From Verrucomicrobiales bacterium (GTDB taxonomy: Bacteria; Verrucomicrobiota; Verrucomicrobiia; Verrucomicrobiales; DEV007), in contig JARGOZ010000045.1 of the NCBI GenBank assembly GCA_029213025.1, forward strand, positions 1 to 42,696: 42,696 nt of DNA, given 5' to 3'. The position numbers and the translations under genes are program-made. The notes under the pieces are model-generated. The model worked only from the letters and a program-made list of their open reading frames with translations. It was not told the origin of the DNA and did not search any database. Positions 16,934 through 23,737 of the stretch are shown here, piece after piece. How positions within the stretch are numbered: position 1 is the first letter of the stretch; every line of letters starts with the position of its first letter.

Positions 16934-17189
16934 GTCATAGGAGCGAGAGGAAGATCTTCGGTTATAGACAAAATAATTAGGGTCGGACAGATAGTCGAAT
17001 AGCGAATTCCTATTTGTTCCTGGAAATACTTTGTTTCACCCGACTGTGTCGATTTCCGTCAGGGAAAGTCTGTGGATGGTAATAGTAGTTTTGATTCGCT
17101 CTGGATTGTGCGATTATTTGATTGATCTTCAAAGCAATGAAAGGAAAAGTACACGAAATGAACGACAACCGGTTTTGTGCGCGTCTTTC

Positions 17190-17263
17190 TGAGAAGCCTG
17201 GTGCGGGAAAACCGCACGATGGGATCTGCGAGGGGGACGCCGGGTGACCGGCGTTCCTACCTC
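17190..17263 (+). ncRNA. Group II intron-like domain V/VI tail (relic)
   Basis: The segment resembles the 3' end of bacterial group II introns: AGCC, then GTGCGG-GAAAA-CCGCAC (17201-17217), a GAGGGGG-type joiner, then ACGCCGG-GTGA-CCGGCGT (17237-17254) and an ending TTCCTACCTC. The basal stem expected between AAGCC and GGGATCT is imperfect and no reverse transcriptase or 5' intron part is present, so this would be a decayed fragment. Translated through, it gives the LVRENRTMGSARG-like string often seen in spurious proteins over such intron ends. Confidence 0.5.
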
Positions 17264-17296
17264 AATTCGGCCAGGAATTTCTCAAAGGAGAATTTA

Positions 17297-18442
17297 ATGA
17301 AAGAACGCTACTTCTTGCTAATCCCGCTAATCATATCAACAATTGGTTTCACGCAGTCACGCGGATATTCTCAAACCGAATTGGAAGATGGAACTGAATA
17401 TCACATTGAATTCAAGATTCGTCCGGCACTGGAGGAGGTGGATGCCGATGGCGACGGGATTTTGACAATAGGCTCCAGGGATAAAGTCGGTAGCTACGCG
17501 CAACTGGACCACGACAAAGACGGTCGTGTGACCCCTGAGGAAATCGCCGAAGGCTTGCCGCATCAGGGTGCAGGGGAAGTGTATCGTAATTTGGTTTACA
17601 AAAGAGTCTCCGGGGAAACGCTGCTTATCGATCTCTACCTGCCAGGCAATGGAGATGGTGGCGACTTCCCGCTTGTTTATCATACTCACGGTGGTGGCTG
17701 GGGTGGCGGGAACAAAGACAGTAAAGGCCGGCGCAAGACAATGTTCGAAACGTTTCTCACGGCCGGCTACGCTGTAGCGAGTGTCCACTACCGCCTGGTT
17801 GACCGGGATGATCCGGAGAATCCGAATACCATGGAGCACTGTGTTGTCGACTCGAAGGACGGGTTGCGGTTCCTCAAGAAGCACGCAGAGAAATTCCAAC
17901 TCGATATGGATCGCGTTGTGACTTTCGGCGGTAGTGCTGGAGGGCATCTTGCCATGATGCTGGCACTCACGGGGCCGAAAGAGTTTGAGGGTGATCCACT
18001 ATTGCGGGACTACATCGTGAACCCTGTAGGATGTATCACCTTGTTTGGACCATCAAGCTTCATGGATCCGTCGCTTTTTCTTTCCGGGGTGGACGGAGCG
18101 AGGCAGCTCGACGGAAGTCGTTTTGCAGAGAGAATGATAAAGGGGGCCGAGGCTTCCACCTATGAAAAGGCCGACGCCCCTCTTCGAAGCATGATGAAGA
18201 AATTGAGTCCCATCACCTACCTGGAAAAGGACAGTCCGCCGATTTTATCCATTCATGGTGACCGTGATGTTTTGATACCGAAGCAGCACTCTGCCTATCT
18301 CAAAGAATCCGCAGACAAGATCGGTGCCCGGGTTGACGTCGTGGTCGTCAAAGGGGCTGGTCATGGCTTTTCCGGTGAGAAAATATCCCCGACTCAACCG
18401 GAGATATATGAGATCATGGGGCGCTTTGCGCAACAATTCTAG
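17297..18442 (+). CDS. Secreted alpha/beta-hydrolase (esterase) with EF-hand-like segment
   Basis: The frame is open from 17177, but AAAGGAG 6 bases before the ATG at 17297 and a signal peptide (KERYFLLIPLIISTIGF) mark the true start, giving 381 residues. Residues about 45-80 carry two EF-hand-like calcium loops, DADGDGILTIG and DHDKDGRVTPEE. The rest is an acetyl-esterase/lipase-like alpha/beta-hydrolase: oxyanion HGGGWGGG, nucleophile Ser in GGSAGGH, acid Asp in HGDRDVLIP and His in GAGHGFSG. Such exported enzymes typically remove acetyl or feruloyl groups from polysaccharides in PVC bacteria, which would fit the sulfatase and oxidoreductase nearby. The substrate is not determined here. Confidence 0.9.
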   Translation: MKERYFLLIPLIISTIGFTQSRGYSQTELEDGTEYHIEFKIRPALEEVDADGDGILTIGSRDKVGSYAQLDHDKDGRVTPEEIAEGLPHQGAGEVYRNLVYKRVSGETLLIDLYLPGNGDGGDFPLVYHTHGGGWGGGNKDSKGRRKTMFETFLTAGYAVASVHYRLVDRDDPENPNTMEHCVVDSKDGLRFLKKHAEKFQLDMDRVVTFGGSAGGHLAMMLALTGPKEFEGDPLLRDYIVNPVGCITLFGPSSFMDPSLFLSGVDGARQLDGSRFAERMIKGAEASTYEKADAPLRSMMKKLSPITYLEKDSPPILSIHGDRDVLIPKQHSAYLKESADKIGARVDVVVVKGAGHGFSGEKISPTQPEIYEIMGRFAQQF

Positions 18443-18588
18443 AATCGCGGGCATTTGGTACGCTTTTGCTGACAGGTCTATTCAACCCTCAACGTTCTTG
18501 ACCCTCGCTATCATGCTCCAATGACGGCTACACTCAATCCCAATCACTTGATTCAACCCTAGCCGAACAAGGCGGCGCTGGACAACCC

Positions 18589-18621
18589 GCTACCCGATCC
18601 GAGTCGGATTCGGAGGGTAGC
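18589..18621. repeat. Strong two-part hairpin
   Basis: GCTACCC (18589-18595) pairs perfectly with GGGTAGC (18615-18621), and the inner TCCGA/TCGGA also pair, with two unpaired bases on one side and a 7-base loop. It lies 147 bases after the esterase stop and is not followed by a T-run. It may be a REP-like element or a processing structure. Confidence 0.5.
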
Positions 18622-18716
18622 GACAAATCTCAACCAGAATGGTGGTTGGGTTTTGCCTTCTGCGGATCCGATTTCTCTTGCCCTCTCCTGGCTGTTTTTA
18701 TACGGTCACTGAAAGA

Positions 18717-19112
18717 ATGAAACCCGTAGTTCTCATCACAGTTTTAATTACTTTGTTGATATTGGGTGCAGGACTTTATTTCTATTTTCAAGTTGAAGGA
18801 TCAGAAAGCGCAACCGGCGATGCACCTGAGTCTGTTTCGGCGCTGTCCTCTACGATGCAAAAGAAACCTCAGCGGACAGCAGGCAGTGATAAAATCAATC
18901 ACAGTGAGATTCCGGAAGACGATCTTGCGGTTCCGGTTCCGGGAGATCCCACACTTGTCACTTTGACATGGCGACCGGATTTGGGTCCAATTTCGATCGA
19001 GCGAGTTACCCGAAACGGTGATTTAACCGGGAAGCCACTTAAGTCAGGAACAAAAGTGCAAATACCGGATCCAGAGAACCCTGGAGATCGAATAATCTTC
19101 ACGGTTCCATAA
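18717..19112 (+). CDS. Membrane-anchored small protein of unknown function
   Basis: A 131-residue protein from the ATG at 18717 (GAAAGA just upstream); the frame continues upstream to 18639 but only this start gives a sensible N-terminus. KPVVLITVLITLLILGAGLYFYF is one transmembrane anchor. The remainder is hydrophilic, with a C-terminal beta-like segment LVTLTWRPDLGPISIERVTRN followed by several Gly/Pro turns. No family recognised. It stands alone between the esterase and a reverse-strand secreted protein. Confidence 0.6.
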   Translation: MKPVVLITVLITLLILGAGLYFYFQVEGSESATGDAPESVSALSSTMQKKPQRTAGSDKINHSEIPEDDLAVPVPGDPTLVTLTWRPDLGPISIERVTRNGDLTGKPLKSGTKVQIPDPENPGDRIIFTVP

Positions 19113-19450
19113 CCCTGCGAATGGCGAATAAGACGCCTTTAGAAAGGTAAGTATAAAGGACAGGTATTCCGATTCCGGAGGAAACTGAATCGCTTCCTGA
19201 GGTCTTTCTAGTTGTAAGGTCCTTTATGTCCTGTTGCGTTTTCAGGAATGGTAAATTGTCGGTCCGTTTTCCGGTAGTGGTGATCTCCAGATCGCCACAA
19301 TAGGCGAACTACAAAGTGGCGATCTGGAGATCACCTCTACCTATATCGCTGCATGACGATCTGATTCCTTTTTGAGCATTTATGCCGACGTGAAAGAATA
19401 GGAAGAAGACTGATGGCTGAATATTCGTGCGCAGTGTTTTCTGGAAACTT
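19113..19450. other. 338-bp intergenic region with repeats
   Basis: No gene is supported. It holds an inverted pair ATAAAGGAC (19153-19161) and GTCCTTTAT (19219-19227), then the very strong hairpin at 19273-19341. This lies between converging genes, so it may also end both transcripts. Confidence 0.5.
19273..19341. repeat. 26-bp near-perfect inverted repeat
   Basis: A perfect 20-bp arm (19279-19298, beginning GGTGATCTCC) pairs with 19316-19335. A further GGTAG/CTACC pair lies outside across a single T-T mismatch. The loop is 17 bases (19299-19315). The arm itself contains the partial palindrome GATCTCCAGATC. This is far longer than a normal terminator stem and has no T-run; a MITE-like or REP-like element is more likely. 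Confidence 0.85.
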
Positions 19451-20413
19451 CTACTTTGTTTGCCTAAGGAGGTTTAAGAGTTCCTCCGGGCTATGTTTAT
19501 ACTTTTTTAGCGCATCGGTTCGGAGTTTTGCCCGGTGTTGATTGAGCTTTCCCCGTGCTGTTTCATCGAGTTGGTAACCGGTTTGAAGGAGTTGCCTGAG
19601 GGCTTCGCATTCGTGTTCAGCGAAGGCCCGGAACGCCGGGGCGTAGCGGTTTTTCCAGGCGTGCAGGGAGAAGGCTTCCGATGCGATGTCCATGGAGAAT
19701 TCCCGCTTTCTTTCGAAGGCGGCGGCTTCCTGGTAGGTGTCCCACATGGTTTGCCAGCGCTCCTGCCAGTCGGTCAGGAGGGTGTTGAAGGCGGCGGGGT
19801 GATTGGGTTTTCCCAGCACCCGGGCGATTTGTTTGTCGGCACTGAAAAGTCTACCGTGGCCGGTGCTCTTTTTCATATACTGATCCCATTCGCCGGCGCG
19901 CAGTGAGTTGCGCTGGGCATCAGTCAGTACATTCCATGCGGCGCGCTGGAAACGTTCTTTGTCAGCAAATTCTTCGAACATGTAGTCGAGTCGAAGTGTA
20001 GACCATTGTTGCCACTGTTTGTTTAGTTCGGTGGCGTTTTCCGGGTCGGTTTCCATTGCATAGTCCCACAGGGCGATCTGAGCGCAAACCCGGATGAGAT
20101 TGCGCACATCGTGCCAATTGATTTCTGCGTTTTTTCGGGCTTCGATCAAAGTATCGAGTGCATGTGCCTGGTCGGGTGAAAGCAGTTGTTGGCTGTGGCG
20201 GGCGATACTGAAAACGATATAGCCGAATTTCGATTCAGGATCCGGTTTTGCATTGATCCGGGAAACTGTGGCTTCATAGCCACTGGTCTTGTGAGGTGGT
20301 GAGGATATGACAGCATTGTTTTCCAGGAAGGATCGGGCTGCTTTGATGCTTTCATCATCAGCTTGAGCGAAGAATCCAATCAGTGCTGCCGAAAGGTATA
20401 GTATTGATTTCAT
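19451..20413 (-). CDS. Secreted helical protein of unknown function (320 aa)
   Basis: The frame is open to 20563, but the ATG at 20413 starts a signal peptide (KSILYLSAALIGFFAQADD), giving 320 residues. The mature protein is almost entirely charged alpha helix with many Trp, Glu, Arg and Lys residues (KQWQQWSTLRLDYMFEEF, LLTDWQERWQTMWDTYQEA). No catalytic motif is seen; the composition recalls periplasmic Spy/CpxP-like helical proteins, but I cannot assign a family. It is divergent from the decayed gene at 20494, with the two starts 81 bases apart. Confidence 0.65.
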   Translation of the reverse strand: MKSILYLSAALIGFFAQADDESIKAARSFLENNAVISSPPHKTSGYEATVSRINAKPDPESKFGYIVFSIARHSQQLLSPDQAHALDTLIEARKNAEINWHDVRNLIRVCAQIALWDYAMETDPENATELNKQWQQWSTLRLDYMFEEFADKERFQRAAWNVLTDAQRNSLRAGEWDQYMKKSTGHGRLFSADKQIARVLGKPNHPAAFNTLLTDWQERWQTMWDTYQEAAAFERKREFSMDIASEAFSLHAWKNRYAPAFRAFAEHECEALRQLLQTGYQLDETARGKLNQHRAKLRTDALKKYKHSPEELLNLLRQTK

Positions 20414-20493
20414 CCATCCGGAACATGGGCTTGCGGATTGTAAAGGCAAATTTGATTTGTTGCGTAGATTATGGTTCTTTCGGAATCGGCCGG

Positions 20494-20937
20494 ATGTATC
20501 TATTTCTTCGTTATGATTCGACCTGGCTGCTGTTGTTTTTCCTGACCGGCTGCATTTTGCCATTAGAAGAGGCTCCGTTTCTCGTGAAAGACGGCAAAGC
20601 CGGTGCGGAGATCATTATCGCAAGAGATTGTCCCCGGATGGTATCGCTGGCGGCGAAGGAGCTGCAGCGCGGAGTGGAATTGATCACCGGAGCGCGATTG
20701 CCGATTTTGCATCAGCCGGGAGCGGAAAATCAAATTCGGAGTTGCACTATGGAGCCTACCATATTGTGCCGGGACCGGATCATTTGGTTTTACCGGGGCA
20801 CGACTTTGATTTTGTGCCGACAGAACCCGGGGGAGTCGAAGAAACGATTTGAAACGGGCCGCCGGTGAATGGGATGAACTGACTTCGGAAAAGACCGACT
20901 CTGCGTGGGAATTTCCCATGGCCTTGTTGTTCCGGTC
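20494..20937 (+). pseudogene. Remnant of a DUF4838/GH67-N-like secreted protein
   Basis: From the ATG at 20494 the frame encodes a lipoprotein-like signal (WLLLFFLTGC) and then EIIIARDCPRMVSLAAKELQ and GVELITGARLPIL, resembling the N-terminal domain that precedes DUF4838 and alpha-glucuronidase proteins. After about residue 85 the sense switches to another frame (YGAYHIVPGPDHLVLPGHDF), and again near 20845 to a third frame (AAGEWDELTSEKTDSAWEF). The family is normally several hundred residues longer. The last recognisable codons (LLFRSFN) run directly into repeat locus B. So this is a truncated, at least twice frameshifted gene. Confidence 0.65.
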
Positions 20938-20995
20938 ATTCAACAGGGTACAATGCCGGACCTAACAGGGTACGATTGGTGATGGTACCCTGTTG
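20936..20995 (+). repeat. Phased 22-bp repeat array, locus B (two direct units plus one inverted)
   Basis: AACAGGGTACA starts at 20942, and AACAGGGTACG starts at 20964, 22 bases later; the flanks ATTC and GACCT match locus A. GTACCCTGTT at 20985-20994 is a perfect reverse copy of AACAGGGTAC (20964-20973), giving a 10-bp hairpin with an 11-base loop. The first unit begins at the exact point where the pseudogene loses coding character. Confidence 0.88.
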
Positions 20996-21145
20996 ATAGA
21001 TCCTGCCGGGAAGGGGGTTCGACAAAATGCGGCAGCAAGGGGCGATGAATTCGCCAGGGACAATATCGGGAAGGTTTTCAGCAACGGAAGCAGGGCGGTA
21101 TGTGCGTTTTGTTGAAGGGTGTAGTAACCCTAAACGTAGAATGTC

Positions 21146-21886
21146 ATGCTCCGAAGTGTAAAAGAATTTGAAGGTTATCCTCTGCTTGCCTCTGACGGGA
21201 AAATCGGTCACGTCACCGATTGTCTGTTTGATGACCGGGACTGGACGATGCGATATCTCGTGGCTGATGCCGGGAGCCTGGTTCCCCATCACGTGATTAT
21301 CAGCCCGGATCATCTGGATCAGCCGGAGGTGGGATGGACCGGCAAGCGGTTCAGAGTTAACCTGACAAAACAGCAAGTCAAAGACAGTCCGCCACTGGAT
21401 TCCGATGCCCCGTTGTCCCGGAGATATGAAATTGATCTCGCAAAGCACTACCAGCAGGTGGATCCTTACTGGAAAAGTTCGGTATTTGATCCGGAGGTGG
21501 CGGAGCATGAGAAACGTCTCGAGGAAATCGCTGAGTGTCACCTTCGTTCCGCCAACCGGGTGAGAAGGGATCAGGTCCATGCCACGGATGGCGAGATAGG
21601 TCATATCGATGATTTTATTGTCGATACCTCCAGCTGGAAGATGAGATACTTCGTCGTCAAGACGAGGAATTTCCTCCCCGGTGGAACCGTGCTGATCGGC
21701 ATCGACTGGATCCAAAGTATTGATCGAACCGGTAGTAAGGTGAATGTAGATCTAACTTGCGAAAAGATCCGGAAATCACCCGAATTCGATGTCCACGAAC
21801 CGGTCAACCGGGACTACGAAGGGCGTCTCTACGACTACTATGGAAAACCGCGTTACTGGCAGGAGCCGGATGGACCGGTTTTTTAG
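21146..21886 (+). CDS. Protein with two PRC-barrel domains
   Basis: A 246-residue soluble protein. Residues about 5-75 (EGYPLLASDGKIGHVTDCLF, TMRYLVADAGSLV) and 133-205 (VHATDGEIGHIDDFIVDTSS, MRYFVVKTRNFLPGG) are two similar PRC-barrel beta domains, suggesting an internal duplication. PRC barrels occur in photosynthetic reaction-centre H subunits, RimM and many stress-associated small proteins; this form is usually annotated as a PRC-barrel domain protein of unknown function. It lies 69 bases upstream of the symporter, same strand, and begins soon after repeat locus B. Confidence 0.88.
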   Translation: MLRSVKEFEGYPLLASDGKIGHVTDCLFDDRDWTMRYLVADAGSLVPHHVIISPDHLDQPEVGWTGKRFRVNLTKQQVKDSPPLDSDAPLSRRYEIDLAKHYQQVDPYWKSSVFDPEVAEHEKRLEEIAECHLRSANRVRRDQVHATDGEIGHIDDFIVDTSSWKMRYFVVKTRNFLPGGTVLIGIDWIQSIDRTGSKVNVDLTCEKIRKSPEFDVHEPVNRDYEGRLYDYYGKPRYWQEPDGPVF

Positions 21887-21955
21887 AGTGAAGCATTGGT
21901 ACGATTAGCTCCTGTTCCAGGCGTGTTTTTTCGGAAAGCGAATCCCGGTTGATAT

Positions 21956-23338
21956 ATGGAAAACGGAAAGCAACATCCTCTTGAACTGCTGCATCCCCGG
22001 TCGCTGGTTAACTTCCGGAGACAGTTGCAGTCACTGGTCGAAGGGCGGCTTTGGCTGAAAGTTTTGATTGGAATGGTACTCGGGATCGGTACTGGAATAT
22101 TACTTGGTCCCTCATCCGATTTGGTCAGCAAGGAGGCGGCGCGGAATATAGGAAACTGGCTGGCGCTGCCGGGCCAGTTGTTTCTCGCTTCGATTCAGAT
22201 GATCGTGATTCCGCTGGTGTTTGGATCGATTATCCGCGGGCTCGCAGCAAGCGAAACCATTGAGCAACTTAAATCCGTTGGCTTAACATCGGTATGCTTT
22301 TTTCTTACCACAACCACTCTGGCTATAGTGATCGGTATCGGCATAGCCCTGCTGATTAAACCCGGAGCCTACGTCGATGCGGATATTGCCCGCAGTGCGC
22401 TGCAGGCTCCTCAGCATACGGTCCCGGGAGAAACTCCGTTCGCGGATAAATCGATCCAGGAAATTATTGTAGACGTGATACCGCAGAACCCGCTGGGTTC
22501 CATGGTCAACACAGAGATGCTTGGTGTAGTCGCTTTTGCTATCGTTGTGGGGTTCGCCCTCGTGTCTATGGATGCGAAGTTGTCGCAACCACTGCTCACT
22601 CTGCTCTATTCCATTCAGGAGGTTTGTATGACCGTCGTCCGCTGGGCCATGCTTCTCGCGCCGCTTGCCGTTTTCGGTATGATGGCTCAGCTCACCTCCC
22701 GGCTGGGGATCGATGCGCTACTCGGCTTGAGTGTGTATGTAGTGACGGTGCTGGCGGGCCTGGCTCTGATGATGGTTATCTATATATTATTGATTCCCGT
22801 TTTAGGCGGGATTCATCCGTGGCAATTTCTGAAAAAGGCACGTTCGGTGTTGTTGCTTGCATTCTCGACGTCCAGTTCGGCAGCCGTGATGCCGATGTCT
22901 ATTCAGACCGCCAATGATCTTGGCGTCAGGTCGAGTGTATCGCAGTTTGTCATTCCGCTGGGTGCCACCATTAATATGAATGGTACGGCCCTGTATCAGG
23001 GCGTGGCCACGATCTTTCTCGCTCAAGTTTTTGATGTGGATTTGAGTATAGGTCAGCTGGTGCTGGTTGTGATTACGGCGGTGGCTGCTTCGATCGGTTC
23101 TCCGGCCACTCCGGGAGTCGGGATCGTGATTTTGGCGATGGTTCTTTCCACGGCGGGTATACCGGCTGCGGGGATTGGATTGATAATCGGAGTTGACCGG
23201 ATTCTCGATATGAGCCGGACCTCGGTTAATGTCACCGGTGATCTTGTCGCTGCAGCTTTTGTAAACCGGTTTATTGCCCGGGGTGATAAACCGGAAAAAA
23301 TACCGGAAAAATTGAGTGAACCGGGGCCGACATTGTAA
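21956..23338 (+). CDS. Dicarboxylate/amino acid:cation symporter (DAACS family)
   Basis: A 460-residue membrane protein with an N-terminal cytoplasmic leader of about 35 residues, then several transmembrane segments (LKVLIGMVLGIGTGILLGPS). Family signatures are present: the serine-rich SSSAAVMPMSIQTA loop, the NMNGTALYQGVATIFLAQVF motif in the transport core, and the late GVDRILDMSRTSVNVTGD motif with the conserved Asp and Arg that bind substrate. It moves C4-dicarboxylates or acidic amino acids into the cell with sodium or protons. Substrate cannot be narrowed from sequence. It faces the LapA-like gene tail to tail, 29 bases apart. Confidence 0.93.
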   Translation: MENGKQHPLELLHPRSLVNFRRQLQSLVEGRLWLKVLIGMVLGIGTGILLGPSSDLVSKEAARNIGNWLALPGQLFLASIQMIVIPLVFGSIIRGLAASETIEQLKSVGLTSVCFFLTTTTLAIVIGIGIALLIKPGAYVDADIARSALQAPQHTVPGETPFADKSIQEIIVDVIPQNPLGSMVNTEMLGVVAFAIVVGFALVSMDAKLSQPLLTLLYSIQEVCMTVVRWAMLLAPLAVFGMMAQLTSRLGIDALLGLSVYVVTVLAGLALMMVIYILLIPVLGGIHPWQFLKKARSVLLLAFSTSSSAAVMPMSIQTANDLGVRSSVSQFVIPLGATINMNGTALYQGVATIFLAQVFDVDLSIGQLVLVVITAVAASIGSPATPGVGIVILAMVLSTAGIPAAGIGLIIGVDRILDMSRTSVNVTGDLVAAAFVNRFIARGDKPEKIPEKLSEPGPTL

Positions 23339-23367
23339 CGGAGCATGTCCGAATACGAATTGATCGA

Positions 23368-23589
23368 TTAGTTGTCGTGATTCTTTTTCCACGAGTGGAG
23401 AACCATCCATGCGGACAATGCCCCCAGCAGAAATCCGAAAAAAGTGAACCCGCCAAAAACGAAAATGCGGGATGCCTCGATCTCCCATACAAAGAGTTCC
23501 AGTTTAGTGGTTTCGGTATTTTGAAAAATAATCGTGACCAAAATCGCTGCGAGAATGGTGATCAGGGCTATTTTGATTTTATGCTGCAT
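23368..23589 (-). CDS. LapA-like (DUF1049) small membrane protein
   Basis: A 73-residue protein with two transmembrane helices (KIALITILAAILVTIIFQNT and FVFGGFTFFGFLLGALSAWM) joined by an ELFVWEIEASRI segment, and a basic end. The pattern, including the QNTE.. stretch after the first helix, matches DUF1049/LapA-type proteins, which assist lipopolysaccharide assembly in some bacteria. It is a single-gene unit on the minus strand. Confidence 0.85.
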   Translation of the reverse strand: MQHKIKIALITILAAILVTIIFQNTETTKLELFVWEIEASRIFVFGGFTFFGFLLGALSAWMVLHSWKKNHDN

Positions 23590-23737
23590 AGTAACTGAGC
23601 GGGCTGTGGGAATTTGAGTTCGTTCCCTGTGATGACACCCCGGATTCTATAGTAACAGATTACGTTGGAATCAAAAAAGGACTTTTCACGGGGTGCCATT
23701 TCCAGCGCAGATATTGTGCTGAATTGAAGTAAACAAA

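Larger units (their letters stand above)
16889..17296. other. 408-bp intergenic region
   Basis: No gene is supported. Close to the regulator's stop is an AT-rich inverted repeat (16911-16933: AAAGTC..GACTTT around TTTTATAAAA) that may serve as a bidirectional terminator. The second half carries the intron-like tail at 17190-17263, and the last part is the leader of the esterase gene. Confidence 0.45.

Noticed and set aside
18631..18655. Intrinsic terminator (CAACC..GGTTG then GGGTTTT) after the esterase
   Set aside because: The stem is only about 5 pairs and lies almost 190 bases after the stop; not convincing.
20936..21715. 259-aa reverse reading frame
   Set aside because: Antisense to the PRC-barrel gene and reads through the repeat array; not a plausible protein.
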